From the NCBI RefSeq assembly GCF_003391095.1, contig NZ_CP031447.1:372001-436000 (forward strand): 64,000 bases of DNA, read 5' to 3'. The stretch comes from Austwickia chelonae (GTDB lineage: Bacteria > Actinomycetota > Actinomycetes > Actinomycetales > Dermatophilaceae). The notes under the pieces were generated by a model. That model made no database searches. It was not told the DNA's origin and saw nothing but the letters and a program-made list of their open reading frames with translations. Below, piece by piece: positions 8,363-19,465 of this stretch (position 1 is its first letter; each line of letters begins with the position of its first letter). The position numbers were made by a program, and so were the translations under genes.

Positions 8363-9214
8363 GTGGTGGAAACGACGTCGGGCGACCCTGGCCGTGAACT
8401 GATCCTGGTCGTCGACGACGATGCGACCGTGCGGGAGGTCGTCGTCGGTTACCTGCGCGCTGCGGGCTTCGACACCTGTGAAGCCGTCGACGGCCCGAAT
8501 GCGTTGGAAAAGGTCAGAGCAGCCAAGCCGCACCTTCTCGTGCTCGACCTCAACCTTCCCGGGATGGACGGTCTGGAAGTCTTCCGCCGGCTACGGGCCG
8601 ACATCGGAGCGACACCGGTGGTCATGCTCACCGCACGAGGTGAAGAACCTGACCGCGTCCTCGGCTTCGAGATCGGCGCAGATGATTACGTCACCAAACC
8701 CTTCAGCCCGCGCGAACTGGTGCTCCGCGTCCGCTCGGTCCTGCGCCGCACCACGGCGACCATTCACACCAAAGAACACACCGGACAAGAAGCCCGCGCC
8801 GGTCATGGCCCCGACGGTGGCCCCGCGGATTCAGGCATCTCGCCCGGGCCTGGCTGTGCCGCAACCACTCCCATGCGGGAGATCCGGCGCGATGGCGACC
8901 TCGTCGTCGATGTCACTGCTCGCCGAGCCACTCGGGGACGCACGACCCTGACGCTGACCATGCGGGAATTCGACCTCCTCGCCCATCTGGTCGCCCACCC
9001 CGGTGTGGCCTTCTCCCGGGAAGAACTGATGCGCCAGGTCTGGGGATGGGAACACGGCGACCAGTCCACCGTCACCGTTCATGTACGTCGGCTGCGCGAG
9101 AAGATCGAGACCGGTCCTCGCCCGACCCGGTTGGTCACCGTCTGGGGTGTCGGCTACCGGTGGGACTGTGCGCCACAGGCGAGTGAAGGCGACCCTGGGG
9201 CCGGAGCGGCATGA
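8363..9214 (+). CDS. OmpR/PhoB-type response regulator
   Basis: Receiver domain with acidic pocket VVDDD, phospho-acceptor Asp near residue 62 (LLVLDLNLPGMDG), Thr in MLTARG and Lys in DYVTKPFSP, then a winged-helix Trans_reg_C domain (REFDLLAHLVAHPG, VWGWEHGDQSTVTVHVRRLREKI, VTVWGVGYRW). The linker between the domains is about 50 residues and Gly/Pro-rich, longer than usual. I start at GTG 8363, just ahead of the receiver strand; the frame stays open to 8240, overlapping the previous gene, but that extension is Arg/Cys-rich. The downstream histidine kinase overlaps by 4 nt. Confidence 0.87.
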   Translation: MVETTSGDPGRELILVVDDDATVREVVVGYLRAAGFDTCEAVDGPNALEKVRAAKPHLLVLDLNLPGMDGLEVFRRLRADIGATPVVMLTARGEEPDRVLGFEIGADDYVTKPFSPRELVLRVRSVLRRTTATIHTKEHTGQEARAGHGPDGGPADSGISPGPGCAATTPMREIRRDGDLVVDVTARRATRGRTTLTLTMREFDLLAHLVAHPGVAFSREELMRQVWGWEHGDQSTVTVHVRRLREKIETGPRPTRLVTVWGVGYRWDCAPQASEGDPGAGAA

Positions 9215-10242
9215 CCTCCCAGATGCACTCGGTCAGTACGGCACTGGCCGCGACCCTCGTCGTCGGTCTCTTCGGGGCCTCAGCCACCGCGATGCTCGCC
9301 CGACGGTCAATGACTGCGGCAACCGTTGCCGCGCCCCTGGTCACCGTGCTCTGCGTCGCAGCCGGAGTGCTGACCGGAGCCCGCACCATGCTCTTCGACG
9401 AAGCGCGACTACACGCCCTGCTGTCGATGATCGGGGCGACGCTGCCAGCGGCTCTCCTCGTCGGTGTCCTCATCGCCGTCCGGGTCCGCGCCGTCGACCG
9501 GGCCCTGGCCGACCAGGAATCGCACCGTCGGGAAACCGCCGAAGCCGAACGGGCCAGGCGAGAGGTCGTCGCTGCGGTCTCCCACGACCTGCGCACCCCT
9601 CTCGCAGGGATCCGTGCCATGGCCGAAGCCCTCGAGGACAAAGTCGCGACCGACCCCGACGACTACGTGCGACGCATCCTGAAAGAGATCGATCGCACCA
9701 CCGCAATGGTCGACGACCTCCTCGCCCTGACCAGCCTGCACGCGGGGACGAGCGCCACCGTCATCGACGAAGTCGACCTGACCGACCTGCTCTCGGACAC
9801 CCTCGCCAGCGTCGGCCCGGCCGCTCGGGCCACCGGTGTACAGCTCCACGGGCAAGCCCCAGCGTCCCCGGAACCGTTGACCGTCCGCGGAGACATCCGG
9901 CAACTCTCCCGAGCCTGCCTGAACCTGGTGGTCAACGCCGTCCAGCACAGCACCACCGGAGGGATGGTCGTGATCTCCGCCCAGCGGGTCGCAGACCAGG
10001 TCGAGCTGACCGTCGAGGACAGCTGCGGAGGAATCGCCGAAGCCGACCTGCCACGGGTGTTCACCGCAGGCTGGCGGGGCACCAGCGCGCGAACCCCCGA
10101 GAGCGGCCCCTTCCGTTCCTCAGGAGCAGGCCTCGGCCTGGCGATCGTGCACGCCGTGGCCCAAGCCCACGGCGGCGATATCGGCGTGGCCAACATGTCG
10201 ACCACCGGCTGCCGATTCACGCTGCGTCTGCCTGCTGGCTGA
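9211..10242 (+). CDS. Membrane sensor histidine kinase
   Basis: 343 aa. Two to four hydrophobic helices at about residues 8-95 anchor it, with very little extracytoplasmic sequence, so it may sense an intramembrane or envelope signal. HisKA dimerisation helix with phospho-acceptor His125 in VSHDLRTPLAGI, then HATPase with N-box NLVVNAVQHS, G1 box DSCGGI and G2 box GAGLGLAIVHAV. Its ATG overlaps the regulator stop (ATGA), so the pair is cotranslated. No target is evident; the adjacent convergent oxidoreductase could be one. Confidence 0.9.
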   Translation: MTSQMHSVSTALAATLVVGLFGASATAMLARRSMTAATVAAPLVTVLCVAAGVLTGARTMLFDEARLHALLSMIGATLPAALLVGVLIAVRVRAVDRALADQESHRRETAEAERARREVVAAVSHDLRTPLAGIRAMAEALEDKVATDPDDYVRRILKEIDRTTAMVDDLLALTSLHAGTSATVIDEVDLTDLLSDTLASVGPAARATGVQLHGQAPASPEPLTVRGDIRQLSRACLNLVVNAVQHSTTGGMVVISAQRVADQVELTVEDSCGGIAEADLPRVFTAGWRGTSARTPESGPFRSSGAGLGLAIVHAVAQAHGGDIGVANMSTTGCRFTLRLPAG

Positions 10243-10281
10243 CCCGCCACGAACGAGCCCCGCAACGATGGCCGAAACATT

Positions 10282-11850
10282 TCATTCGCAAAGGAACTCC
10301 ACGACGTGCAGGCCGGTGGCGCCGTCCGGGACCACCGGAGCCGGATCGGCGATCTGCACCGCTCCCGTCGCGTCGACCGCTCGTACCTGAACCCGGTGCA
10401 CTCCTCGGCCCAGTTCCACCGGCAACCGCCACTGCCGCCAGTAGTCCACTCCGACCTCGTCACCCAACTCGGCCTCCTGCCAAGGGCCCCCGTCGACCTG
10501 CGCCTGGACGCCGGCCACTCCACGATGGTTGGCCCACGCGACCCCTGCCAGAACGACCCGCCCTGCAGGGACAGCCGAACGTGCCCGTGGCGTGTCGATC
10601 CGGGAAGAGGTCTTCACCTCACCACGCTCAGACCAGCCCCGCTTCGTCCAATACGCCTGCTCCTCGGCGAAGGTCGACACCGACAACGATTGCAACCACT
10701 TGGTGGCACCGACATAGCCGTACAAGCCAGGAACCAACAGCCGTGCTGGAGCACCATGCTGACGGGTCAACGGTTCCCCGTCGAGCGCAATCGCGATCAA
10801 CGCATCCCGCCCGTCCAGAAGCACCTCCAACGGAGTGCTGGCCGTGAAACCGTCCGCCGCCCGACTGAGCACCTGGTCGGCCCCACCCCGAGGACGGGCC
10901 CGCCGCAGCAGCGGCGCGACCTCGACCCCCAGCCACCGTCCACTACCGATCAATGAGCCACCGACCACATTGGACACACAAGCCAAAGTCATGTCCCGCT
11001 CGACCATCGGCAGTGCCGTCAACTGCTCCCACGTGAGGGAGAACGGCGCGTCCACCATCCCGTCGATCGCCAACCGCCAGTCACCAGGATCCACCCGAGG
11101 CGCCGCCAAAGCGATATCGATCCGGAAGAAATCGGACTGCGGGGTCTGCAGCGGAGCCACCCCCGGGGTATCCAGACCAGCCGGAAGTTTCGCCAACGGT
11201 TCAGCCGGCCGCGGCAAGGTCACCGGGGTCTGCGGGCCCGGCACCCCCGCCACGACGACCACCACCCCGGAAGCGGCCAGCACCGCCAAACCGCCCACCG
11301 TGAACGTCCGCCGGTCGATCCCCGACGGAGTCGACGGCTGCCGATCCCCCGGCCGTGCCGCCATCTCCGAAGAGACCCGCACCGAGGCAGACCTCGGCTC
11401 AGGGGAAGGATGCAGCAGGAAAACCGCCACGGCATAAGCCACCACGGTCAGCACGACAGCCGCCAACGACGGAATCAGCAGGAACGAAGCACCATCTGTG
11501 CGATAAAGATCCGCAGCTGCTCCGAGAGCACCCACCCCCACCAGAGCGACCAGCCCCCGCAACGGGGAGGACCGTCCGAGCAACCCGCACCCCCACGCCA
11601 GGACACCCACCCCGACCAGGACCACCCCGACCAGGACAGCCTTGTCCCACAGCCCGAAAGTGTCGATCGCCCAGTCCTTCAACCACGCCGGAACCAGATC
11701 GACAGCCACGGCACCCACCGCGGTCACCGGACCGCTCGTCGGATCCGTCACCGACGCAACGAACTGCCCAGCCGCGACACCGACTCCGGCAGCGACCAAC
11801 CCGGCCAGGCCATCGACCCACGGCGGTGAAGACTCTGCAGTGGTGGACAT
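10282..11850 (-). CDS. Membrane-anchored molybdopterin oxidoreductase (sulfite oxidase/YedY superfamily)
   Basis: About 522 aa. The N-terminal third has five or so hydrophobic helices (residues about 10-170), then a further segment TFTVGGLAVLAASGVVVVVAG, and from about residue 235 an oxidoreductase molybdopterin-binding domain: DWRLAIDGMVDAPFSLTWEQ, then ERDMTLACVSNVVGG with the Mo-coordinating Cys, RWLGVEVAPLL, and HGAPARLLVPGLYGY with the conserved pterin-binding region. A C-terminal Mo-co dimerisation domain (VLAGVAWANHRGVAGVQAQV) follows. Catalysis is presumably extracytoplasmic; the substrate is unknown. ATG 11850 has AGGAAGG about 5 nt upstream; the upstream extension to 11988 is not needed. 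Fusion of polytopic membrane domain and sulfite-oxidase fold is a recognised actinobacterial arrangement. Confidence 0.85.
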   Translation of the reverse strand: MSTTAESSPPWVDGLAGLVAAGVGVAAGQFVASVTDPTSGPVTAVGAVAVDLVPAWLKDWAIDTFGLWDKAVLVGVVLVGVGVLAWGCGLLGRSSPLRGLVALVGVGALGAAADLYRTDGASFLLIPSLAAVVLTVVAYAVAVFLLHPSPEPRSASVRVSSEMAARPGDRQPSTPSGIDRRTFTVGGLAVLAASGVVVVVAGVPGPQTPVTLPRPAEPLAKLPAGLDTPGVAPLQTPQSDFFRIDIALAAPRVDPGDWRLAIDGMVDAPFSLTWEQLTALPMVERDMTLACVSNVVGGSLIGSGRWLGVEVAPLLRRARPRGGADQVLSRAADGFTASTPLEVLLDGRDALIAIALDGEPLTRQHGAPARLLVPGLYGYVGATKWLQSLSVSTFAEEQAYWTKRGWSERGEVKTSSRIDTPRARSAVPAGRVVLAGVAWANHRGVAGVQAQVDGGPWQEAELGDEVGVDYWRQWRLPVELGRGVHRVQVRAVDATGAVQIADPAPVVPDGATGLHVVEFLCE

Positions 11851-12020
11851 CGGTTCCTTCCTCGTCCCGCGAACGACCCCTTCCCCACCAGGCTCCGCCC
11901 GGAGGACGTCACACACCATTGCGAAGTTCTTACGAAAGGCTGACGTCCGCCCGCCGACCCCGGACCGCTCGCCGATCGCAGCCATCACACGCAGGAGATG
12001 AGCCTGACGGCCCTGGCCGA

Positions 12021-12026
12021 TAAGGT
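12021..12026 (+). promoter_or_regulatory. Candidate -10 box for leaderless dnaX
   Basis: TAAGGT is followed by 6 nt and then GTG 12033. No Shine-Dalgarno is present, so transcription starting at the GTG (leaderless mRNA) fits best. Confidence 0.55.
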
Positions 12027-12032
12027 CACACC

Positions 12033-14459
12033 GTGAGCACCGCCCTGTACCGCCGCTACCGGCCCCAGACCTTCGCCGACGTCATCGGGCAGGAACATGT
12101 CACCGAGCCACTCATGCAGGCACTCCGGACAGGACGCACCGGACACGCCTATCTGTTCAGCGGGCCACGCGGCTGCGGAAAGACCACCAGCGCACGCATC
12201 CTCGCCCGATGCCTGAACTGCGAACAGGGCCCGACACCGACACCGTGCGAAGAATGCCCGTCCTGCGTCGCCCTGGCCGCCGGCGGCCCCGGCTCGGTCG
12301 ACGTCATCGAAATCGACGCAGCCAGCCACGGAGGCGTCGACGACGCCCGCGACCTGCGTGAACGAGCCGCCTACGGGCCCGCGCAGTCCCGGTACAAGGT
12401 GTACATCATCGACGAAGCGCACATGGTCACCCCACAGGGCTTCAACGCCCTGCTGAAGATCGTCGAAGAACCACCAGCGCACGTGAAATTCGTCTTCGCG
12501 ACGACCGAGCCGGAAAAAGTCATCGGCACGATCCGCAGCCGAACCCACCACTACCCCTTCCGGCTCGTGCCACCAGCCCGGCTGACCGACTACCTGGAGC
12601 ATCTGTGCCACCAGGAAGCGGTGCCCGTAGAACCCGGCGTGCTCTCCTTCGTCGTGCGAGCAGGCGGCGGATCTGTCCGGGACTCACTGTCGGTGCTCGA
12701 CCAACTCATCGCCGGCTCCGGAGAAAGCGGACTGACCTACGCCGGAGCAGCCGCACTCCTGGGATTCACCGAAGTAGAACTCCTGGACGCCGTGGTGGAG
12801 GCCTTCGCCGCCCAGGACGGAGGCGGCGTCTTCCGACAGATCGACAAAGTCGTCGAGACCGGCCAGGATCCCCGCAGGTTCGTCGAAGACCTCCTGGAAC
12901 GCTTCCGCGACCTGATCATCGTCGCCGCCAGCACCGAAGGCGCCGAAGCCGTCCTCAGAGGCCTCCCCGAGGACCAGAGGCAACGGCTGCACCACCAGGC
13001 CACCTCCTTCGGCGCCGCGGAACTCTCCCGATGCGCAGACCTGGTGAACATCGGCCTGACCCAGATGAACGGCGTGACCTCACCTCGCCTCCAACTGGAA
13101 CTGATCTGCGCGAGGCTGCTCCTGCCCGCCGTCTCCGGCGCAGAAGGACACGGCGCACGCCTGGACCGGATCGAACGACGACTCGACACGGCTGGGCCCC
13201 TGTCCACGGCACAGGCCGGCGCACCCCCCGCCGTTGCACCCACCGGCGACGTTCTCCCGCCGGATAACCCGCCGACCGGCCACAGTCCACGGACCTCCGC
13301 GGCCACCGGCGCGCGCGGCCGTGAAGCCTTGCGCCGCGCGCACGCCGCGATGCGTGGGGCAGACCAGCCGGCACCTGCGGCCTCTGCCCCGCCGGCGCAG
13401 GAGAGCACCCCGGCTCCGGAGCGTCCGGCGGCCTCGTCTCCAGTGGCAGCGCCTCCGGTGGTGGAGCGTCCGGCGGCGGAGCCTCCCGCGACCCCGGCAC
13501 CATCCGTGCCACCTGCCGATGCCGCGCGCGCGCCGGGCGCGAACCGGCCAGATGTCTCCGGGCTCCGCCAACGCTGGCCCGATGTGCTCGCCGCGATCCT
13601 GCCCGTTCGCAAAGTGACCTGGGCCCTCCTGGCCGAGCATGCCCATGTCGCCGACGTCGACACCGAACGAGTCGTCCTCGGATTCGCCAACCCAGGCCTG
13701 GTGCGTGCCTTCCACCAGGGCGGACACGCCGATATGGTCGGCCAGGCCCTGAACCATGTCCTCGGCCTGCGCCTCCGGGCCGAAGGAACAGTGCTGTCGC
13801 CTCCTGGGGCGGCGGGAGGCCCCGGCCACGGCGGTGGCACACCAGGGCCTCGCAACGGACCCGGCGCGGCAGAGCCTCGTCACCGACCTGATCCGAAGAG
13901 CCGGGACACGCCGGCGGCACCTCCTGAGCCGCCCGCTCCGGACAACCGCGGACGGGGGCAGTCCGCACCCCCACCAGCTGATGGCGGCTGGCCGGACGAC
14001 CGGGACATTCCCCCGGACGACGACGTGCCTCCGGACCCCTGGGAAGACCCCGGATACGAGCCGCCACCGCCACCGCCGGTGGACCGTTCGGCCGAGCACA
14101 CGCCGGCGCCGGCCCAGGCACCCCCACCGGCCCAGGCACCCCCACCGGCCCAGGCACCTTCACCGGCCCAGAGTCCTTCGGTGGCACCAGAAGCACCGCT
14201 GACCGCCCGGGGGCCGGCTCCCGACAGCGGTCGGATGAGCGGTTACCAGCGAGCCAAAGCCGCGCTTCAACAAGCTGGAGGTAGTCGCGCTGCCCAGGAC
14301 GTTCGACCTGGTATGGCTCAGGCTGCCCCCTCTTCTCCGGAGAACGAGGATCCCGGTATCAGCGATGACGACGAAACCGTCGAAGACATGACCTCCATCG
14401 GGCAACCGGTGATCGCCAGGGTCCTCGGCGGAGTCGTTATCGACGAGTACGAAGGCTGA
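12033..14459 (+). CDS. dnaX: DNA polymerase III subunit gamma/tau
   Basis: 808 aa clamp-loader ATPase. N-terminal AAA+ module: [18 protein letters not shown]-loop [17 protein letters not shown], four zinc-binding Cys ([18 protein letters not shown]), Walker [21 protein letters not shown] and sensor 1 [10 protein letters not shown] tau-like DNA-binding region follows near residue 530 ([13 protein letters not shown]). The rest, about residues 380-520 and 600-770, is Pro/Ala-rich linker containing an 18-bp tandem repeat. GTG start without ribosome site, see the -10 box upstream. No slippery heptamer typical of E. coli frameshifting was seen. Confidence 0.95.
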   Translation: MSTALYRRYRPQTFADVIGQEHVTEPLMQALRTGRTGHAYLFSGPRGCGKTTSARILARCLNCEQGPTPTPCEECPSCVALAAGGPGSVDVIEIDAASHGGVDDARDLRERAAYGPAQSRYKVYIIDEAHMVTPQGFNALLKIVEEPPAHVKFVFATTEPEKVIGTIRSRTHHYPFRLVPPARLTDYLEHLCHQEAVPVEPGVLSFVVRAGGGSVRDSLSVLDQLIAGSGESGLTYAGAAALLGFTEVELLDAVVEAFAAQDGGGVFRQIDKVVETGQDPRRFVEDLLERFRDLIIVAASTEGAEAVLRGLPEDQRQRLHHQATSFGAAELSRCADLVNIGLTQMNGVTSPRLQLELICARLLLPAVSGAEGHGARLDRIERRLDTAGPLSTAQAGAPPAVAPTGDVLPPDNPPTGHSPRTSAATGARGREALRRAHAAMRGADQPAPAASAPPAQESTPAPERPAASSPVAAPPVVERPAAEPPATPAPSVPPADAARAPGANRPDVSGLRQRWPDVLAAILPVRKVTWALLAEHAHVADVDTERVVLGFANPGLVRAFHQGGHADMVGQALNHVLGLRLRAEGTVLSPPGAAGGPGHGGGTPGPRNGPGAAEPRHRPDPKSRDTPAAPPEPPAPDNRGRGQSAPPPADGGWPDDRDIPPDDDVPPDPWEDPGYEPPPPPPVDRSAEHTPAPAQAPPPAQAPPPAQAPSPAQSPSVAPEAPLTARGPAPDSGRMSGYQRAKAALQQAGGSRAAQDVRPGMAQAAPSSPENEDPGISDDDETVEDMTSIGQPVIARVLGGVVIDEYEG
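14108..14170 (+). repeat. 18-bp tandem repeat inside dnaX linker
   Basis: Three to four copies of CCGGCCCAGGCACCCCCA encode a PAQAPP hexapeptide repeat in the disordered linker of gamma/tau. Copy number probably varies between strains. Confidence 0.75.
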
Positions 14460-14533
14460 CCGGGCTTCCCCGCACTGGCTCGTGGGCTCCGGCCTGGACC
14501 GCCACGGCGGTGTGCTTTGTGCGCTTATGCCCG

Positions 14534-14539
14534 TAGGCT
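14534..14539 (+). promoter_or_regulatory. Candidate -10 box for leaderless acyltransferase gene
   Basis: TAGGCT ends 8 nt before GTG 14548. The same hexamer precedes recR at nearly the same distance. Confidence 0.45.
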
Positions 14540-14547
14540 CGCTCCTC

Positions 14548-15234
14548 GTGGAAGGAACCAGGTTCTACGAGACAGGGCGCAAGATCGCCGGGCCGGTGCT
14601 GCGCGCCATACTGCGAGCCCAGGTGGAGGGGCAGCAGCACATTCCCACGACAGGGCCGGTGATCATCGCCGCCAATCATCTGTCCTTCTTCGACAGCATC
14701 ATCCTTCCGGCCACGTCGCCACGTCCGATCACCTTCCTGGCGAAATCGGAGTACTTCACCGGTAGCGGGATCTCCGGGGCGTGGAATCGCTTCTTCTTCA
14801 CCGCGGTCGGGGCGATTCCCGTGGATCGGGAGGAGATCAGGGCGGCGCAGAAGTCCCTCGATCTGGCTCTGGGGGTCCTGTCCGGACAGGGTGCTTTCGG
14901 GATCTACCCGGAAGGGACACGCTCGCGGGACGGCCGGCTGTACCGGGGACATTCGGGGATCGGTCATCTGGTGTTGGAGTCAGGTGCGCCGGTGGTGCCG
15001 GTGGGTTTGCGGGGCACCGACCGGATCCAACCGGTGGGGTCTTCCTTCCCCCGGCCGGCGAAGGTGGGGGTCCGCTTCGGTGAGGCCTTGTACCTGCAGG
15101 AAAAGTACGCGGGGATGCCGAAGGGGAAGGCCCGTCGGGAGATCGCGGACGAGGTGATGCGGGCGGTTCATGCCCTGAGCGGGCAGGAGTGGGCGGGGGA
15201 GTACAACGTGCGATCGACCACGGAGACCGACTGA
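14548..15234 (+). CDS. plsC: 1-acyl-sn-glycerol-3-phosphate acyltransferase-like protein
   Basis: About 228 aa PlsC-family acyltransferase of membrane phospholipid synthesis. Catalytic block NHLSFFDS (HX4D) near residue 45, substrate motif [12 protein letters not shown], and the [11 protein letters not shown] strand. An amphipathic N-terminus takes the place of a clear transmembrane helix. The start is set at GTG 14548: the protein then begins like other family members, and TAGGCT lies 8 nt before it with no ribosome site, so a leaderless transcript is likely. ATG 14527 is the alternative. The gene symbol is by family only. Confidence 0.8.
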   Translation: MEGTRFYETGRKIAGPVLRAILRAQVEGQQHIPTTGPVIIAANHLSFFDSIILPATSPRPITFLAKSEYFTGSGISGAWNRFFFTAVGAIPVDREEIRAAQKSLDLALGVLSGQGAFGIYPEGTRSRDGRLYRGHSGIGHLVLESGAPVVPVGLRGTDRIQPVGSSFPRPAKVGVRFGEALYLQEKYAGMPKGKARREIADEVMRAVHALSGQEWAGEYNVRSTTETD

Positions 15235-15307
15235 TCCGGTGAAGATGTTCGGCTCGTCCGGTCAGCGCGTCGTCGACTGGACGCTCAACCTTGTCGGTGC
15301 GGCGTCG

Positions 15308-15313
15308 TAGGCT
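15308..15313 (+). promoter_or_regulatory. Candidate -10 box for leaderless recR
   Basis: TAGGCT is followed by 7 nt and then GTG 15321, the conserved RecR start ([14 protein letters not shown]). No Shine-Dalgarno is present. Confidence 0.55.
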
Positions 15314-15320
15314 GGTCGGT

Positions 15321-15920
15321 GTGTACGAGGGTGCGGTTCAGGATTTGATCGATGAGCTCGGGCGGCTGCCCGGGGTCGGCCCGAAGAGCGCCCAGAGGAT
15401 CGCCTTCCATCTGTTGCAGGCCGACGAGGAGGACGTCCACCGGCTGGTGGACTCCTTGGTGCGGGTGAAGAAGCGGGTCCGTTTCTGTGTGCTCTGCGGA
15501 AATGTCGCCGAGGGCGAGAAATGCCGTATTTGCTCCGACGAGCGGCGCGACGACAGCGCGATCTGTGTGGTCGAAGAGCCGAAGGACGTGCTGGCGATCG
15601 AACGGACCCGGGAGTTCCGGGGGCGGTACCACGTGCTGGGCGGAGCGATCAATCCAATGGATGGCGTCGGGCCGGACCAGCTGCGTTTTTCTGAATTGTT
15701 CGCGCGTTTGTCGGACGGACGGGTCGAGGAAATCATCATCGCGACCGACCCGAATCTGGAGGGTGAGGCCACAGCTGCTTATCTTGCGCGGCTGTTGTCC
15801 CCCTTGAATGTGCGGGTCACTCGTTTGGCCTCAGGTCTTCCGGTCGGTGGGGATCTGGAATATGCCGATGAGGTGACTCTCGGTCGAGCTTTCGAAGGGA
15901 GGCGTCTGCTCAATGTCTGA
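15321..15920 (+). CDS. recR: Recombination mediator protein RecR
   Basis: 199 aa, standard length. N-terminal HhH region [20 protein letters not shown], a four-Cys zinc finger ([19 protein letters not shown]), and the Toprim domain ([32 protein letters not shown]). Works with RecF/RecO in loading RecA on gapped DNA. The frame is open upstream to 15291, but family alignment puts the start at GTG 15321. The next gene overlaps its end by 8 nt. Confidence 0.95.
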   Translation: MYEGAVQDLIDELGRLPGVGPKSAQRIAFHLLQADEEDVHRLVDSLVRVKKRVRFCVLCGNVAEGEKCRICSDERRDDSAICVVEEPKDVLAIERTREFRGRYHVLGGAINPMDGVGPDQLRFSELFARLSDGRVEEIIIATDPNLEGEATAAYLARLLSPLNVRVTRLASGLPVGGDLEYADEVTLGRAFEGRRLLNV

Positions 15921-16557
15921 TTTTTCGTCGACATCAGAGGAATCGCGTTCTGAGGTGACTGAACCAGCTGGGCCGGTCGAGGAGCCGCCGATGGTCGAGG
16001 CGCTCGATGCCGACCTGGCGCTGCTGGGGGAGGAGACAGCCCAGGAGGCGCGTCAGTTCCTCGCCGTGGTGCGTCAGGTCGGGGCTGGTGAAGTTCCGGA
16101 GCAGGCGATTCCGTTGCTGCTGCTGGCCGTTTCGCAGATCTTGGTGACCGGGGCCCGCTTGGGCGCCATCAACGATGTCGTCCCGCTCGAACGTTTCGAA
16201 CCCGACCTGGGGATCGATTTCGATGTGGAGAAGCTGCGGGATTCCTTGGCTGCTTTGTTCACCGGGCTCGACGACTATGCCGAGGTCGTGGACCCGCTGA
16301 CCACGATGGAGCTGTCGACCGCAACGCTCTCCGGCGAGCTCGCCGAAGTAGCATCGGCGCTGGTCCACGGGCTGCGTCACTATGCGGACGGGCGGGTCAG
16401 CGAGGCCCTGTGGTGGTGGCAGTTCAGCTATCTCTCCGACTGGGGTGCCCGGGCCTCTGGGGCCTTGCGGGCCTTGCAGTCGATCCTGAGCCATATCCGG
16501 CTGGATGCGGACGAGGACACCGTCGCTGAGGCGGAGTTCGACGCTCTTCACCGGTGA
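15913..16557 (+). CDS. DUF5063 domain protein
   Basis: 214 aa, acidic. After a disordered 30-residue N-terminus it is mostly helical; [14 protein letters not shown] and [27 protein letters not shown] match the DUF5063 family that follows recR in many actinobacteria. The tight overlap (ATGTCTGA) with recR indicates translational coupling. Function unknown; a link to recombination repair is only positional. Confidence 0.8.
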   Translation: MSDFSSTSEESRSEVTEPAGPVEEPPMVEALDADLALLGEETAQEARQFLAVVRQVGAGEVPEQAIPLLLLAVSQILVTGARLGAINDVVPLERFEPDLGIDFDVEKLRDSLAALFTGLDDYAEVVDPLTTMELSTATLSGELAEVASALVHGLRHYADGRVSEALWWWQFSYLSDWGARASGALRALQSILSHIRLDADEDTVAEAEFDALHR

Positions 16558-16762
16558 GTCGGGCGGGTCGTCCCTCGTATGGGCAGATCCGGTCGGTTCC
16601 CGCAGGTGAACGGGGTGAGCTTTCCGGATGACGGAGCCGTGAATCGTTCGATCGTCGAGATGTCGATGTCAGCGTTTAAGACGGTCACTTCGAGTGCCTT
16701 TCAGGCGCACCGATAGACTTCACCTCGTCAACCGTCGCTCGAGAATGCAGGGAGCGAAAAGC

Positions 16763-18045
<1,283 letters not shown>

Positions 18046-18049
<4 letters not shown>

Positions 18050-19131
18050 GCACACTGACCGAACGCAGCAAGCCGACCCTCGCCGTGGTGGGGGCGACCG
18101 GTGCGGTGGGCAGCGTGATGCTGTCGATCCTCTCCTCCCGTGAGGACGTCTGGGGCGAGATCAAACTGGTGGCCTCGGCGCGGTCTGCGGGCAAGGTGCT
18201 CCAGGTGCGTGGCGAGGATGTCGTCGTGCAGGAGCTCACCCCTGAGGTCTTCGACGGGGTCGACGTCGCCATGTTCGACGTCCCCGACGAGGTGTCGGCG
18301 CAGTGGGCGTCGGTCGCGGTCGAGCGGGGTGCCGTGGTCGTCGACAACTCGGGCGCTTTCCGGATGGACCCGGAGATCCCCCTGGTCGTGCCGGAGGTGA
18401 ACCCGGCGCAGGTGAAGAACCGGCCCAAGGGCATCATCGCCAACCCGAACTGCACCACCTTGACGATGATGGACGCCTTGGGCGCCCTGCACGCCGGGTG
18501 GGAGCTCACCGAACTGGTCGTTTCCTCCTACCAGGCGGCTTCCGGTGCCGGACAGCCCGGCGTCGACCGGCTGTACTCCGAGCTCGCAGCGGTATCCGGG
18601 CAGAATGTGGGCACCCAGACCGGGGACGTGCGTCGCCTGGTGGAGGGGCAGCTCGGAGCCGATTCGCCCTTCCCGGCTCCGTTAGCACTCAACGTCGTCC
18701 CGTGGGCAGGCTCACTGAAGGACGACGGCTGGAGCAGTGAGGAGCTGAAGGTTCGCAACGAATCCCGCAAGATCCTGGGCATCCCGGATCTGAAGGTCTC
18801 CGCGACCTGTGTGCGGGTGCCGGTCGTCACCACCCACTCCTTGGTGGTGCACGCCACCTTCCGCAAGGAGATCACCGTCGACGAGGCCCGCGAGGCTCTC
18901 GTGCAGGCACCGAGCGTGGTCGTCCTCGACGACCCGGAGCACCAGGAATGGCCGACGCCGGCCGATGTGGTCGGCAGCGACCCGACCTGGGTGGGCCGGA
19001 TGCGTCAGGCCTTGGACTTCCCGAACACCTTGGAACTGTTCATCTGCGGTGACAACCTACGCAAGGGTGCCGCGCTGAACACGGCACAGATCGCCGAGCT
19101 GGTGTGCGCGGAGCTGACCGCCCGCGACTGA
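18046..19131 (+). CDS. asd: Aspartate-semialdehyde dehydrogenase
   Basis: 361 aa. Reduces aspartyl phosphate to aspartate semialdehyde with NADPH. NADP motif [18 protein letters not shown] near the N-terminus, catalytic Cys in [12 protein letters not shown], and the catalytic His region [15 protein letters not shown]. Overlaps lysC by ATGA, forming the usual actinobacterial lysC-asd operon, ended by the hairpin downstream. Confidence 0.95.
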
Positions 19132-19168
19132 GCATGATGCGTGTCCCGGGATTTCTCTGACCCTGGGG

Positions 19169-19231
19169 GATATGCCGACGGCGTCGGAATCGCCACCTTC
19201 GGGTGATGGATTCCGACGCCGTCGGCATATC
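19169..19231. terminator. Long perfect hairpin with UUCG loop after asd
   Basis: A 23-bp perfect inverted repeat (arms 19169-19191 and 19209-19231) encloses a short CACC-TTCG-GGTG tetraloop hairpin. It lies 38 nt past asd and between it and a minus-strand small ORF, so it can serve both strands. There is no U-run, as usual in high-GC actinobacteria. Confidence 0.8.
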
Positions 19232-19294
19232 GGGGGCTGTCGCTGCGACTTCGTCTTCGGGCCGATGTGTGGCCTTGGGCACCGTGTGCAGAGA

Positions 19295-19465
19295 TCAGCT
19301 GTGTGTATGGGCACCGGAGCGCGGACTGCGCACTCCGGTGCGTTCTTGGTGGGTGGCCCGGCGGGCGTGGACGCGTCGTTCCTGTTGACGAGCCGAATCG
19401 ACTTTCGCCTGGAGACGTAGGCGTTCTTCTTCGTCGATGGGAGCAAGGCCTTCTTCGAGCATCAT
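19295..19465 (-). CDS. Small charged hypothetical protein
   Basis: 56 aa from ATG 19465, with GAGGTG 6-8 nt upstream. The sequence, MMLEEGLAPIDEEERLRLQA followed by a Lys/Arg/Gln-rich stretch, looks like a single amphipathic, coiled-coil-forming helix with a basic tail. The codon third positions favour G/C, which supports coding. It may be a conserved actinobacterial small protein, but I cannot name a family. The longer frame up to 19915 is not supported. Confidence 0.4.
   Translation of the reverse strand: MMLEEGLAPIDEEERLRLQAKVDSARQQERRVHARRATHQERTGVRSPRSGAHTHS

Noticed and set aside
13756-14202. Frame-shifted DnaX product
   Set aside because: The alternative frame is open only because of high G+C; no slippery site was found.
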